Positions 1 through 10,086 of a stretch of DNA of 59,103 nt are shown piece by piece; the stretch's first letter is position 1, and every line of letters starts with the position of its first letter. This stretch comes from Streptomyces sp. WM4235 (lineage in GTDB: Bacteria > Actinomycetota > Actinomycetes > Streptomycetales > Streptomycetaceae). Where the stretch lies: assembly GCF_001279725.1 (NCBI RefSeq), contig NZ_LGDE01000349.1, forward strand, positions 1 to 59,103, in the 5' to 3' direction. The position numbers were made by a program, and so were the translations under genes. The notes under the pieces were generated by a model. That model ran no database searches and was not told where the DNA came from. It saw only the letters and a program-made list of their open reading frames with translations.

Positions 1-759
1 CCCGCCACGACCGCCTCGCACTTCGTGCCCCACCCCTTCGGTCCGCCCGGCTCGCGCCTCTACCGCACCGGCGACCAGGCCCACTGGGACACCACCGGAA
101 ACATGCACTACACGGGACGCACCGACACCCAGATCAAGATCCGCGGCTTCCGCATCGAACCCACCGAGATCGAAACCGTCCTCACCACCCACCCCCTCAT
201 CGCGCAGGCGACCCTCGCGACCCACCCGGACCACCGCAACACCCCGCAGCTGACGGCCTATGTGGTGACGACGGGGGAGCTGACCGCGCAGGACGTGCGC
301 CTGTGGCTGCGCACGCTTCTGCCCGACCACATGGTCCCGGCCTTCGTCGTGCCGCTCGACCGGCTGCCGCTGACCCCCAACGGGAAGATCGACAAGACCG
401 CGCTGCCCAAGCCCCAGGCCGTGACCACGCCCGGTGGACGGGCCCCGCGTACAGCGCTCGAAGAGTCCGTGCGGAACTGGTTCGGCGAGGCCCTCGGTAC
501 TCCCTCCCCGCTGTCCATCGACGACAACTTCTTCGACCACGGCGGCCACTCGCTCCTCGCCGCCCGCCTCACCAACCGGATCGGCGCAGCCCACGGGGTC
601 ACCCTCACCCTGCGCGACATCTTCCAGCACCCCACTCCCGCAGCCCTCGCCCAGCACGTCGAGGCCCTGAAGGCCCCGGCGGGGCCCGCAGCCGCGCCGC
701 GGCGCGGCCGGCCCGCCCTGCGGCGGCGCACCCCCGATCAGGAACGGACTTCCTCATGA
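1..759 (+). CDS. NRPS adenylation-carrier (A-PCP) protein, C-terminal part
   Basis: The reading frame is open from the first base, so the gene starts outside the window. What remains is the C-terminal subdomain of an adenylation domain followed by a peptidyl carrier domain. The A7/A8 core is visible as YRTGDQAHW and then IKIRGFRIEP (about residues 20-55 of the fragment), and A10 as NGKIDKTALP with the catalytic Lys near fragment residue 129. The carrier motif DDNFFDHGGHSLLAARL has its phosphopantetheine Ser near residue 184. The protein stops soon after the carrier and has no thioesterase, so it passes its amino acid to another protein. Substrate specificity cannot be read because the A4-A5 region is missing. 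The stop overlaps the start of the next gene (ATGA), so the two are translationally coupled. Confidence 0.93.
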   Translation, partial: PATTASHFVPHPFGPPGSRLYRTGDQAHWDTTGNMHYTGRTDTQIKIRGFRIEPTEIETVLTTHPLIAQATLATHPDHRNTPQLTAYVVTTGELTAQDVRLWLRTLLPDHMVPAFVVPLDRLPLTPNGKIDKTALPKPQAVTTPGGRAPRTALEESVRNWFGEALGTPSPLSIDDNFFDHGGHSLLAARLTNRIGAAHGVTLTLRDIFQHPTPAALAQHVEALKAPAGPAAAPRRGRPALRRRTPDQERTSS

Positions 760-1619
760 ACGGCGTGAACGACATGAGCGGCGTGAACGACATCAACGAG
801 GTGTACGACATGCGCGGCACGCACGACGACGACCCGTCGCCGGCCTTCACCCCCGCACCCGACGACGTGGTCTGGGACCTGCCCGGCGAGGGCGAGCAAC
901 GGGTCTCGCTGCTGGTGCTCCCGCACGCCGGCGGCAACGCGCACGCGTACGCCGAGTGGCGCGCGTACCTGCCGGCCGACGTACGTCTGCTGATCGGCCA
1001 GTACCCGGGGCGCGGCGCCCGCTTCGCGGAGGACCTCCCGCGCGACGTCGCCGATCTCGCCGGCCCGGTGGTGGCGGCCCTGCCGGCCGGGGCCACCGAC
1101 GAGCTGGTGGTACTGGGGCACAGCATGGGGTCGCTCGTCGCCTTCGAGGTGGTACGCGCCCTCCAGGCGGCCGGCCGCACCCCGCGGGCGCTGGTCGCGT
1201 CGGCCTGCCGGGCGCCGTTCCTCGCGAACCCGGCGGCCGTGCACCCCGAACTCCTGGACGACGACGCTTTGGTGGCCGCCATCAAGCAGCGCGGTGGCAC
1301 CGACGACGGAATCCTCGACGAGCCGGAGCTCCGGGAGATCATCCTGCCGGCCATCCGGGCCGACTTCGCGATCGACGACGTGTACCGCTGCGAGGAGGCG
1401 GCGGCCCGGGTGGACTGCCCGGTGACGGTGATCGGCGGCGACGCCGACCCGGTCGCGCCGGCCGCGGCGCTGGGCGACTGGGCGCGGATCACCGACCGGG
1501 GGTTCACCTCGTACGTGTTGCCGGGCGGCCACTTCTACTTCCAGACGCGGTTGCCGGAGTTCTTCGCCGTGCTGGCCTCGGTCGTCGGCGGGCACGTGCA
1601 GGCCCCGACCGCCGTCTGA
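756..1619 (+). CDS. Type II thioesterase (NRPS editing)
   Basis: An alpha/beta-hydrolase of 287 residues. It carries the type II thioesterase signature LPHAGGNAHAYAEW near residue 55, the nucleophile elbow GHSMGS (Ser123), and candidate Asp231 and His259 (GGHFYF) to complete the triad. Stand-alone thioesterases of this family remove wrong or stalled acyl groups from carrier domains, and its place directly after an NRPS gene fits that editing role. The ATG at 756 overlaps the preceding stop codon. The first 20 residues are low complexity (repeated V-N-D), so a later ATG at 774 or 810 could also be used. Family assignment is secure; the editing role is known for the family and inferred here. 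Confidence 0.93.
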   Translation: MNGVNDMSGVNDINEVYDMRGTHDDDPSPAFTPAPDDVVWDLPGEGEQRVSLLVLPHAGGNAHAYAEWRAYLPADVRLLIGQYPGRGARFAEDLPRDVADLAGPVVAALPAGATDELVVLGHSMGSLVAFEVVRALQAAGRTPRALVASACRAPFLANPAAVHPELLDDDALVAAIKQRGGTDDGILDEPELREIILPAIRADFAIDDVYRCEEAAARVDCPVTVIGGDADPVAPAAALGDWARITDRGFTSYVLPGGHFYFQTRLPEFFAVLASVVGGHVQAPTAV

Positions 1620-1717
1620 CCCGCGCCCCGCCTCCGCGCAACCGAGCCCGTCGCCGGCTCCGGCCCGTGCCCCGCCCTTCCCCCGTTCTTTCGTTCCGCA
1701 CCCTTGAAGGACTCCTC

Positions 1718-2773
1718 ATGACCTTGACCACCGTGGCCCAAGCGCAGGTCTCCGCCGGGATCACCCCGGTCCGCGAGCCCGGCAGGCCCGTCGTCGTCCA
1801 CACCCCCGCCGGCGCCGACCTGGACGCCTCCGTCGCCTGGCTGACCACCCACCGGGATTCGATACAGGCCGAGTTGCACCGCTCGGGCGCCGTCCTGCTG
1901 CGCGGGTTGCCCGTCACCGACGCGGCCTCGTTCGCCGTCGCGCGGGATGCCCTGATCCGGCAGCGGGCCGGCTACAAGGAGAAGGCCACCCCGCGCACCG
2001 ACTTCGGCGAGGGCGTGTTCTCCTCCACCGATCTGCCGGCGGTGCAGCCGATCCGACTGCACAACGAGAACAGCTACACCCTCGACTTCCCCGGCGTGCT
2101 GCTGTTCGGTTGCGTGATCGCCCCCGAGGAGGGTGGCGCGACCACGGTCGGGGACATGCGCGAGGCGCTGCGCCTGCTGCCGCCGGAGCTGGTCGAGCGG
2201 TTCGAGCGGGCCGGCTGGCTGCTGGTGCGCAACTACTCCGAACTGGCGGGCCTGCCCTGGTACAAGACCTTCGCGACCGAGGACAAGGCCGTGGCGGAGG
2301 CGTACTGCGAGGAGAACACGGTCGGCTACGAGTGGGTCGACGACGGGGACTCGATGATCACCCGGCAGCGGCGTTCGGCGATCGTCACGCACCCGGTGAC
2401 CGGTGAGCGCACCTGGTTCAACCACTTCGCGTTCTGGAACAGCCGGACCCTGGACCCCGATGTCCGCGAGGTGCTGGTGGAGACGTACGGCGAGGACGGG
2501 CTGCCCTTCAACACCTACCTGGGGGACGGGTCCCGGCTGACCGACGCCGAGGTGGACGCGATCAACGCCGTCTACGACCGGGTGACCGTACGGGAGACCT
2601 GGCAGGCGGGCGATCTGATGATCGTCGACAACATCCTGTGCGCTCACGGCCGCGAGGCCTTCAAGGGAGACCGGAAGATCCTCGTCGCGATGGGCGAGCC
2701 GGTCGCGCTCGCCGACTGCGCCCCGGCCACCCGGCCGTCCACCACCGTCCACAGCGCGCCCGCCGGGGAGTGA
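1718..2773 (+). CDS. Fe(II)/2-oxoglutarate amino acid hydroxylase (SyrP/TauD family)
   Basis: A 351-residue dioxygenase. The iron-binding facial triad reads as His115-x-Glu117 in LHNENSY and distal His310 in CAHGREAF, followed by Arg319 in GDRKIL as the likely 2-oxoglutarate anchor. The HxE variant, rather than HxD, and the HNEN context are typical of the clavaminate synthase/AsnO/SyrP group, which hydroxylates the beta-carbon of free or carrier-bound amino acids. Its position between NRPS genes suggests it makes a beta-hydroxy amino acid for this peptide. Candidate substrates are Asp/Asn, Gln or a basic residue; the sequence does not decide. The start is the ATG at 1718, preceded by GAAGG at 1706-1710. 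The 98-base gap upstream shows no clear terminator, so it is probably in the same operon. Confidence 0.9.
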   Translation: MTLTTVAQAQVSAGITPVREPGRPVVVHTPAGADLDASVAWLTTHRDSIQAELHRSGAVLLRGLPVTDAASFAVARDALIRQRAGYKEKATPRTDFGEGVFSSTDLPAVQPIRLHNENSYTLDFPGVLLFGCVIAPEEGGATTVGDMREALRLLPPELVERFERAGWLLVRNYSELAGLPWYKTFATEDKAVAEAYCEENTVGYEWVDDGDSMITRQRRSAIVTHPVTGERTWFNHFAFWNSRTLDPDVREVLVETYGEDGLPFNTYLGDGSRLTDAEVDAINAVYDRVTVRETWQAGDLMIVDNILCAHGREAFKGDRKILVAMGEPVALADCAPATRPSTTVHSAPAGE

Positions 2774-2778
2774 TCACC

Positions 2779-4608
2779 GTGACCGCCGTCCTTCCCGAGC
2801 GCCCGAGCACCCTCGCGGCGCCTCCCGTGCGGTTCGCCGCCCCCGATCTGCTGGACCGGCTGGCCCTGGTGCCCGCCGCGCGGACCGCCGTCGTCGCGGG
2901 CGACCGGGCGCTGAGTTTCGCCGCCCTGCGCGCCCAGGCGATGCGGGTCGCCGGCCGGCTCGCCGAGCGGGGCATCGGCCCGGAGAGCGTGGTCGCGCTG
3001 TGCCTGCCGCGCGGCACGGAGCTGGTCGCCGCGCTGCTCGGCACCCTGTGCGCGGGGGCCGCGTACCTTCCCGTGGACCCGAGGCTGCCCGCCGAGCGGC
3101 GCCGGTACCTCGTCAAGGACGCGGGGGCCGACCTGGTGGTCACCACGTCCGACCTGGAGCCGCTCGTCGAGGGGATCCCGCACCTGGCGGTGGCCGCCCT
3201 GACGGCGCCCGGCCCCCGGGACCGCCCGTTCGCGCCGGTCGCCGTGTCCCCCGAGACCCTCGCCTACGTCATCTACACCTCGGGTTCCACGGGCCGGCCC
3301 AAGGGAGTCGAGATCGTCCGGGGCGCGGCGTCCGCGCTGCTGGCCGAGCTGGAGGACGCGGGCATCGCGGTCACCGAGGGCGGGCGGGTCGGTTGGAACG
3401 CCTCGCCGTCCTTCGACGCCTCCGTGCAGCAGTGGGTGCGGGTCTGCCGCGGCGACACCCTGGTCATGATCGACGAGGAGACGCGTGCGGACCCGGCGCT
3501 GCTGGCCCGGCTGATCGACGAGCAGGCCCTGACCGATCTCGACATCACGCCCTCGCACGCCGATCCGCTGCTGGACCTGCTCACGGCGGACGGCGGACCG
3601 CGCCCGTTGACCCTGCTCGTGGGCGGCGAGGCGATCGGCCCCGCGCTGTGGCGTCGGCTCGCCGAGCGCGGTGCGGCCGGGGTGCTGCGGACGGTGAACC
3701 TGTACGGGCCCACCGAGTGCACGGTGGACTCCACGGCGGGTTGGGTGGACGGGGCGGACGAGCCGCACATCGGGGCCGTCCTGCCCGGCCTGCGGATGCG
3801 GGTGCTCGACGGGCGACTGGAGCCGGTGGCCGAGGGCGAGAGCGGCGAACTGTACCTGGCGGGCCCCCGGGTGGGGCGCGGCTACCGGCACCGGCCGGGG
3901 TTGACGGCGGAGCGGTTCGTCGCCGACCCGGGGGGCTCGGGTGAGCGGATGTACCGCACGGGCGACCTGGTGCGACTGCTGCCGGACGGTCGGCTGGGCT
4001 ACCTGGGCCGGGCCGACGGGCAGGTCAAGTTGCGCGGCCACCGGATCGAACTCCGTGAAGTGGAAGCGGTCTTGGCGGCCCTGCCGGGGATCGCGGAGGC
4101 CGTGGTGCTGCTGCGGGACGAGGTGCACGGGGCGCCGGGTCTGGTGGCCTACCACCGGAGCCTGGAGCCGGTCGCCGAGGCGGCGCTGCGCTTGGCGCTG
4201 GCCGCCGCGCTGCCCGCGTACATGGTTCCGTCGGCCTTCGTGCCCGTGGACCGCTTCCCGACCACGCCCAACGGGAAGATCGACCGGGTGGCGCTGCCGG
4301 CGCCCGCCGCGGCCTCCCCGCAGCCGTCGCCGGCCGCCGTCGGGTTGACCCGTTCGCAGGAGCTGATCGCGGGCGTCTGGGCGGCGGTGCTGGGCGCCTC
4401 GCGCATCGGCCCGGACGACAACTTCTTCAAGCTGGGCGGCCATTCACTGCTCGCGATCAAGCTGGTGTCGCGGGTCCGCGCGGAGCTGGGCGTCTCGCTC
4501 CCGGTGAAGGCCGTGTACGCCAACCCGCGCCTGCGGGACCTGGCCTCCCACATCGACACGCTCGTCGCGGCCGCCGCAGGTCCGGCCCCGTCGGGCCAGG
4601 ACGGCTGA
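2779..4608 (+). CDS. Stand-alone NRPS A-PCP didomain, Gln/Glu-like code
   Basis: A 609-residue protein with one adenylation domain and one carrier domain and nothing else. A3 is [11 protein letters not shown] from residue 166, A5 is NLYGPTE, A8 lies in VKLRGHRIE, and A10 is [10 protein letters not shown] with Lys500. The carrier Ser is residue 556 in [10 protein letters not shown]. Aligning by eye to the GrsA pocket gives D-A-Q-D-L-G-L-V-D-K; I recall D-A-Q-D-L-G-V-V-D-K for glutamine in fengycin-type synthetases, so Gln (or Glu) is the best guess. With no condensation domain it is either the chain starter or a loader that charges carriers in trans for the next protein, which lacks A domains. 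GTG start five bases after the hydroxylase stop. Confidence 0.92.
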   Translation: MTAVLPERPSTLAAPPVRFAAPDLLDRLALVPAARTAVVAGDRALSFAALRAQAMRVAGRLAERGIGPESVVALCLPRGTELVAALLGTLCAGAAYLPVDPRLPAERRRYLVKDAGADLVVTTSDLEPLVEGIPHLAVAALTAPGPRDRPFAPVAVSPETLAYVIYTSGSTGRPKGVEIVRGAASALLAELEDAGIAVTEGGRVGWNASPSFDASVQQWVRVCRGDTLVMIDEETRADPALLARLIDEQALTDLDITPSHADPLLDLLTADGGPRPLTLLVGGEAIGPALWRRLAERGAAGVLRTVNLYGPTECTVDSTAGWVDGADEPHIGAVLPGLRMRVLDGRLEPVAEGESGELYLAGPRVGRGYRHRPGLTAERFVADPGGSGERMYRTGDLVRLLPDGRLGYLGRADGQVKLRGHRIELREVEAVLAALPGIAEAVVLLRDEVHGAPGLVAYHRSLEPVAEAALRLALAAALPAYMVPSAFVPVDRFPTTPNGKIDRVALPAPAAASPQPSPAAVGLTRSQELIAGVWAAVLGASRIGPDDNFFKLGGHSLLAIKLVSRVRAELGVSLPVKAVYANPRLRDLASHIDTLVAAAAGPAPSGQDG

Positions 4609-4612
4609 GGAC

Positions 4613-7600
4613 ATGACCGTGATCCCGTTGTCGTTCGCGCAGCGCCGGCTGTGGTTCCTGGGCCGGCTGCACGGACCGTCCGCCACCTACAACGCGCCGG
4701 TGGTGCTGCACCTGGACGCCGAGCCCGACGCCGACGCGCTCGGCCTGGCGCTGGTCGACGTGGTGGAGCGGCACGAGGTGCTGCGCACGGTGCTGCCGGC
4801 CGACGCCGACGCCTGGCCGCACCAGGTCGTGCGGGAGGCGGCGGCCGTGCCCCGGCTCACCGTCCGGTCCTGCGCGCCGGGCGGGGTGGAGGCGGCCGTG
4901 GCCGCGTTCGTCCGGCAGCCGATCGACATCACCCGCGAACCCCCTTTGCGGGCGCGGCTGTTGCGGCCCGGCGACGGGACCTCGGTCCTGGTCCTGCTGA
5001 TCCATCACGTGGCGACCGACGGATGGTCCGTACGCCCCCTGCTGCGCGACCTGTCGCGGGCGTACGGTGCGCGCCTCGCGGGTCGGGAGCCGGGGTGGGA
5101 GCCGCTGCCCGTGCAGTACGCGGACTACAGCGCCTGGCAGCACGAGCTGCTCGGGGATCCGGCCGACCCGGACAGTCTGGCGGCCGAACAGCTGGCCCAC
5201 TGGCGGACCGTGCTGGACGGCGCCCCACCGGTGATCGCACTGCCGGCGGACCGGCCGCGTCCCGCCGAGCCGTCAGGACGGGGGGCCATGGTGACGGCCC
5301 GGCTGGACGCGGCGTCGCACGAGGGGCTGCTCGCCCTGGCCCGTGCGCACCAGGCGAGTCTGACGATGGCGGCCGGAGCGGCGCTCGCGGCGGCCTTGGC
5401 CGCCGCCGGCGCGGGCGAGGACGTGGTGATCGGCACCCCGGTCGCGGGCCGGCCCGAGGAGGACCTGTACGAACTCGTGGGGTTCTTCGTGAACTCCCTC
5501 GCGCTGCGCACCGACCTGTCCGGTGATCCGACCGTCGGCGAACTGCTGGACCGGGCCCGGGACGCGAGCCTGGCGGCGTACGCGCACCAGGACCTGCCCT
5601 TCGACCTGCTGGTGGAGCGGCTCGCCCCGGAGCGGGCGCTGGGGCACCACCCGTTCTTCCAGGTGATGCTGACCGTGGACACGGGCGGCGAGGCGGCGGG
5701 GCCGGTGGAGTGGGCCGGCGGGATCCGCGGGCGGCTCGCGGACGTGGCGTTGGAGGCGGCCAAGTTCGACCTGACCTGGTACTGCGTGGAGCGGCGGACC
5801 TCCGAGGGGCGGCCCGGGGGGCTGGAGGTGGCCCTCCAGTACGCGACGGACCTGTTCGACGAGGACACGGCCCGGCTGCTGCTGGACGTGTACGTACGGG
5901 CGCTGGCCGGCTTCGCGGCCCGGCCGGCGACCCGGTTGGGCGGGCTGGGCCTGGTGTCGCCGGAGGAGGCGGGCGGGTTGGCCGCCCGGAGCGCGCGGCG
6001 CGCGATCGACGCGACGCCGCCGGTCCCCGGGTCGGGCCGGCGGGACGTGCTGTCCCCGCGCGAGGAGATCCTGTGCGGGCTGTTCGCGGAGGTGCTCGGC
6101 CGGGAGATGGTCTCCGTCGACGCGAACTTCTTCCGCAGCGGCGGGCATTCGCTGCTGGCGAGCAAGCTCGTCAACCGGATCCGGGGCGCGCTCGGAGTCG
6201 ACGCGGGCATCCGCGACCTGTTCCTGGCGCCGACGCCGGGCGCCCTGCACCGCCGGCTGACCGACCGGGGCGACGCTGCGGCGGCCCGGCCGGCGCCGGT
6301 GCCCGTCGCGGACCGGCCCGAGCGGGTCCCGCTGTCGGCGGCGCAGCGGGCCCTGTGGCTGGTGGGCCGGATCGAGGGCCCGTCGGCGGCCTACAACGCG
6401 CCGCTGGTGATCCGCTGGGACGGCGTCCCGGAGCGGGTCGCGCTCGCGGACGCGCTGGGGGACGTGCTGGAGCGGCACGAGGTGCTGCGCACGGTGTACG
6501 GGTCCGAGGGCGGGGAGCCGTACCAGCGGGTCCTGACCGCCTGGGAGGCCCCGTTGGAGGTGGTGGACTGCCCGCCGGGCGAGCTGGACGCGCTCGTGGA
6601 CCGCTTCGGCCGCGAGGTCTTCGACCTGGAGAGCGAACTCCCTTTGCGGGCGCGCCTGTTCCTGCCCGGGGACGGTTCGTCGGTGCTGGTGCTGCTCGTC
6701 CACCACATCGCCACCGACGGGTGGTCGATCGCGCCGCTGCTGCGGGATCTGGGCGAGGCCTACGAGGCCCGGCGCGCGGGCGGGGCGCCGCGGTGGACGC
6801 CGCTTCCGGTGCAGTACGCCGACTACGCGCTCTGGCAGCGGGCGTTGACGGCGGAGCCGGACCGGCTCCTCGACTTCTGGCGGGAGGCCCTGGACGGGAT
6901 GCCGGCCCGCACCGCCCTGCCGGCCGACCGGCCACGCCCCGCCGAACCGTCCGGCCGGGGGGCCACGCTCTCCGCGACCCTGTCGGCATCGGAGCACCGG
7001 GCGCTGGCCGGGCTGGCCCGCTCGGGCCGGGCGAGCCTGTTCATGGTGGCCCGCTCCGCGTTGGCGGTGGCCCTGTCGGCCACCGGGGCCGGGGAGGACC
7101 TGGCGATCGGCACCCCGGTGGCGGGACGCGCGGACCAGAACCTCCACGAGCTGGTCGGCTGCTTCGTCAACTCCCTGGTGCTGCGCACCGATCTGTCCGG
7201 TGAGCCGACCGTCGCCGAGCTGGTGGAACGGGTGCGCGACGCCGACCTGGCCGCCTTCGACCACCAGGACCTGCCGTTCGACGTCCTCGTCGAGCAACTC
7301 GCCCCGCCGACACGCGTCTTGGGCGAGCACCCCTTCTTCCAGGTGATGCTGACCGTGCGGGAAGCGGCCGACGACCGGGTGCGGCTGGGACCGATCGCGG
7401 GCCGGGCCGGCAGCACGGACCTGGGCGCGGCCAAGTTCGACCTGAGCTTCCACTGCGCCGAGCGGCGGGACCCGCGCGGCGGAGCCGACGGCCTGGACGT
7501 ACACGTGCAGTACGCCGAGGACCTGTTCGACGAGTCCACGGCGCGGCTGCTGCTGGAGGTGTACGTACGGACGTTGCGCGCGTTCGCGGCGGCTCCCCGG

Positions 7601-9901
7601 GCACGAACCGCCGAACTGGAGCTGCTGTCGGCGGGCGAGCGGCGGGCGCTTCAGGAGCGTCGGGACGGGCTGGAGCGGGCCGCCGCGGCGGCGGCCGTAC
7701 GGGAGCCGGCGCCGGTCGTCCCCGCGGCGCTCTCGCCCCGCGAGGAGATCCTGTGCGGGCTGTTCGCGGAGGTCCTGGGCCGCGACGGCCTCGCGGCGGA
7801 CGCCAACTTCTTCAAGTCGGGCGGGCACTCGCTGCTCGCGAGCCGGCTGGTCAACCGGATCCGGGCCGTGCTGGGCGTGGAGGCGGGCATCCGCGACCTG
7901 TTCCTGGCGCCGACGCCGAGCGCCCTGCACCGGCGGCTGGGCACGGCCGCGGGGTCGACGCGACCCGCGCCGGCGCCCGTACCGGACGCGGAGCGGCCCG
8001 CGCGGCTGCCGCTGTCGTACGCCCAACGCCGGCTGTGGTTCATCGACCAGTTGGAGGGCCCCTCGGCCGCGTACAACATCGCCCTGGTGCGACGCCTGGA
8101 CCGGCCGCTGGACCCGGCGGCGCTCGCCGAGGCGCTGGCCGACGTCGCCGAGCGGCACGAGGTGCTGCGCACGGTGTACGGGATCGAGGACGGGGAGCCG
8201 TACCAGCGGGTGTTGGAGGGGGCGAGGCCGCCGCTGGTGCTCGGCCGGCCGGTCGACGTGACGGCGGCCGTGGACGAGGCCGCCGGGCACGTCTTCGACC
8301 TGACGCGCGAACTGCCGTTCCGTGCCTGGCTGTTCCTGCCTGCCGGGGACGGTCCGCAGACCCTGGTGCTGTTGCTGCACCACATAGCGGCCGACGGCCG
8401 GTCGACGGGTCCGCTGCTCGCGGACCTGTCCGCGGCCTACGACGCCCGGTGCGCGGGCGGCGCGCCGCGCCGGGAGCCGCTCCCGGTGCAGTACGCGGAC
8501 TACACGCTGTGGCAGCGGGCCCTGTTGGCGGACGCGGACGCCGAGGTGGAGCACTGGCGGGCCGCGCTGGCGGGGCTGGCGCCGCTGATCGACCTGCCGA
8601 CGGACCGGCGCCGGCCGGCCGAGCCGTCGGGGCGCGGGGCGGTCACCGGTTTCCCGGTGTCCGCCGTGACGCACCGGAGGCTGACCCGGATCGCGCACAC
8701 GGGCGGGGCCACGCTGTTCATGGTGGTGCAGGCCGCGCTCGCGGCGGCCCTGTCCCGGTGCGGCGCGGGAACGGACCTGGCGCTCGGCACCTCGGTCGCG
8801 GGGCGGGACGACGAGGCCCTGTCGGGGCTGGTCGGGTTCTTCGTGAACACGCTGGTGCTGCGGACGGACACGTCCGGGGATCCGACGTTCGAGGAGTTGC
8901 TGACCCGGGTGCGGGAGGCCGACCTGGCGGCGTACGAGCACCAGGACCTGCCGTTCGACCGGCTGGTCGAGACCCTCAACCCGCACCGCTCGTCGGCGCA
9001 CCATCCGCTGGTGCAGGTGATGCTCCAGGTGAATCCGGCGGAGGCGGACCCGGCCGACGGCGGCCCGCTCGCCGGCGCCTCGTTGCCGTACGGGGCCGGG
9101 TCGGCGAAGGCGGACCTCACGTTCGCGTTGACGGAGGACGCGGGCGGCGGGATGAGCGGGGTGTTGGAGTACGCGAGCGACCTGTACGGCCCCTCGGGCG
9201 CGGCGCGGCTCGCATCGCTGCTGGTGGGCGCGCTGGAGCTGTTCGCCGCCGACCCCGCGCGGCGGATCGGCGAGCTGCCGGCGCCGCCGGACCGGCGCCC
9301 CGATCGGGTCCTGGTCGGCGGCTACCGGGTCGACACGGCGCACGTCGGGGCGGTCCTGGCGGAGCATCCGTCGGTGGTCCGCGCGGAGGTGCGGTTGGAG
9401 GACGGCCGGCTGGTCGCGTACGCGTCGGGCGGCGTGACGGAGGGCGAGCTCCAGGCGTGGGCGGCGGAGCGGCTGCCGGAGTACGAGGTCCCGTCGGCCG
9501 TTCTCCTGGCGGCCAACCCGGCGAACCCGGCTGACCCGGCTGACCCGGCGGGGCCTGCGGCCGCCCGGACACCCTCGACGCCCGAAGCCCCCGGCGCGGA
9601 CGCGGAGGACGGACCGGTGGCGGCGCTGGTCCGGCTCTTCGGGGAGGTGTTGGGACGCGAGCGGATCGGCGCGCAGGACAACTTCTTCAAGTCCGGCGGA
9701 CACTCGCTGCTCGCGGTACGACTGGTGAACCGGGTCCGTGCGGAGCTGGGCCGTGAGCTCACCCTGCGCGAGGTGTTCCGGCATCCGACGCCGGCCGGCC
9801 TGGCCGCCCTGCTGGCCGCCGGCGCCCTCGGCGGCGGTTCCGGCCCGTCGCCGACGTTGCGCCGCCGCACCCGGGGCGGCGCCCGCGTCCCGCAGGCGTA
9901 G
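4613..9901 (+). CDS. NRPS with three C-PCP modules and no functional A domain
   Basis: A 1762-residue synthetase. Order: C1 (about 1-440, HHVATDG at 131), PCP1 (Ser513), C2 (HHIATDG at 697), PCP2 (Ser1073), C3 (HHIAADG at 1256), a remnant of an adenylation C-terminal subdomain (about 1563-1632, with GYRVD and ERLPEYEVP but no A1-A7 and no A10 NGK lysine), then PCP3 (Ser1698). All three condensation active sites and all three carrier serines are intact, so the protein should work if its carriers are charged by A domains elsewhere, such as the preceding A-PCP protein or the N-terminal A domain of the next protein. The first two C-to-PCP linkers are only about 45 residues long, with no room for an A domain. 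No epimerase or methyltransferase is visible. The start codon follows the A-PCP stop by four bases. Confidence 0.95.
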   Translation: MTVIPLSFAQRRLWFLGRLHGPSATYNAPVVLHLDAEPDADALGLALVDVVERHEVLRTVLPADADAWPHQVVREAAAVPRLTVRSCAPGGVEAAVAAFVRQPIDITREPPLRARLLRPGDGTSVLVLLIHHVATDGWSVRPLLRDLSRAYGARLAGREPGWEPLPVQYADYSAWQHELLGDPADPDSLAAEQLAHWRTVLDGAPPVIALPADRPRPAEPSGRGAMVTARLDAASHEGLLALARAHQASLTMAAGAALAAALAAAGAGEDVVIGTPVAGRPEEDLYELVGFFVNSLALRTDLSGDPTVGELLDRARDASLAAYAHQDLPFDLLVERLAPERALGHHPFFQVMLTVDTGGEAAGPVEWAGGIRGRLADVALEAAKFDLTWYCVERRTSEGRPGGLEVALQYATDLFDEDTARLLLDVYVRALAGFAARPATRLGGLGLVSPEEAGGLAARSARRAIDATPPVPGSGRRDVLSPREEILCGLFAEVLGREMVSVDANFFRSGGHSLLASKLVNRIRGALGVDAGIRDLFLAPTPGALHRRLTDRGDAAAARPAPVPVADRPERVPLSAAQRALWLVGRIEGPSAAYNAPLVIRWDGVPERVALADALGDVLERHEVLRTVYGSEGGEPYQRVLTAWEAPLEVVDCPPGELDALVDRFGREVFDLESELPLRARLFLPGDGSSVLVLLVHHIATDGWSIAPLLRDLGEAYEARRAGGAPRWTPLPVQYADYALWQRALTAEPDRLLDFWREALDGMPARTALPADRPRPAEPSGRGATLSATLSASEHRALAGLARSGRASLFMVARSALAVALSATGAGEDLAIGTPVAGRADQNLHELVGCFVNSLVLRTDLSGEPTVAELVERVRDADLAAFDHQDLPFDVLVEQLAPPTRVLGEHPFFQVMLTVREAADDRVRLGPIAGRAGSTDLGAAKFDLSFHCAERRDPRGGADGLDVHVQYAEDLFDESTARLLLEVYVRTLRAFAAAPRARTAELELLSAGERRALQERRDGLERAAAAAAVREPAPVVPAALSPREEILCGLFAEVLGRDGLAADANFFKSGGHSLLASRLVNRIRAVLGVEAGIRDLFLAPTPSALHRRLGTAAGSTRPAPAPVPDAERPARLPLSYAQRRLWFIDQLEGPSAAYNIALVRRLDRPLDPAALAEALADVAERHEVLRTVYGIEDGEPYQRVLEGARPPLVLGRPVDVTAAVDEAAGHVFDLTRELPFRAWLFLPAGDGPQTLVLLLHHIAADGRSTGPLLADLSAAYDARCAGGAPRREPLPVQYADYTLWQRALLADADAEVEHWRAALAGLAPLIDLPTDRRRPAEPSGRGAVTGFPVSAVTHRRLTRIAHTGGATLFMVVQAALAAALSRCGAGTDLALGTSVAGRDDEALSGLVGFFVNTLVLRTDTSGDPTFEELLTRVREADLAAYEHQDLPFDRLVETLNPHRSSAHHPLVQVMLQVNPAEADPADGGPLAGASLPYGAGSAKADLTFALTEDAGGGMSGVLEYASDLYGPSGAARLASLLVGALELFAADPARRIGELPAPPDRRPDRVLVGGYRVDTAHVGAVLAEHPSVVRAEVRLEDGRLVAYASGGVTEGELQAWAAERLPEYEVPSAVLLAANPANPADPADPAGPAAARTPSTPEAPGADAEDGPVAALVRLFGEVLGRERIGAQDNFFKSGGHSLLAVRLVNRVRAELGRELTLREVFRHPTPAGLAALLAAGALGGGSGPSPTLRRRTRGGARVPQA
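6061..7930. repeat. Duplicated C-PCP modules inside the NRPS gene, 1680-bp period
   Basis: The start of PCP1 (from 6061) and the start of PCP2 (from 7741) share a run of over 30 identical bases, and a second identical run near the end of each carrier (about 6204 and 7884) has the same 1680-base offset, which is 560 codons. Carrier and condensation sequences around these points are also near-identical at protein level (ASKLVNRIR / ASRLVNRIR and [11 protein letters not shown] in both). This points to a module duplication or gene conversion. Confidence 0.7.
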
Positions 9902-9908
9902 GGGGCCG

Positions 9909-9949
9909 GCCGTCGAACCCCCGGCGCGGGCCTCCGGGGGTTCGACGGC
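9909..9949 (+). terminator. Strong hairpin between the two NRPS genes
   Basis: A perfect 16-bp inverted repeat (arms 9909-9924 and 9934-9949) with a 9-base loop begins eight bases after the stop codon at 9901. It lacks a T tract, which is common for terminators in high-GC actinomycetes. It suggests that transcription of the first NRPS block ends or weakens here and that the next NRPS gene has its own promoter in the remaining 137 bases; a TAGCGT at 10030-10035 is a weak -10 candidate. Confidence 0.65.
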
Positions 9950-10086
9950 AGTCGGGCGGCAGTCCGGGGCGGCAGCGCGCCCGGCCCGAGCTGCCCCGGG
10001 GACTGCCCGCCGGGCCCGGGGGCGCTGCCTAGCGTGGGGGTCACGGACTCCGCTCCGCATCCCACCCCTCGCCTGGAGGCCCCGCG

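Noticed and set aside
9300..9510. The A-like segment before PCP3 as a complete adenylation domain
   Set aside because: Only an A8-like and the following C-terminal segment remain; motifs A1-A7 and the A10 lysine are absent, so it cannot adenylate.
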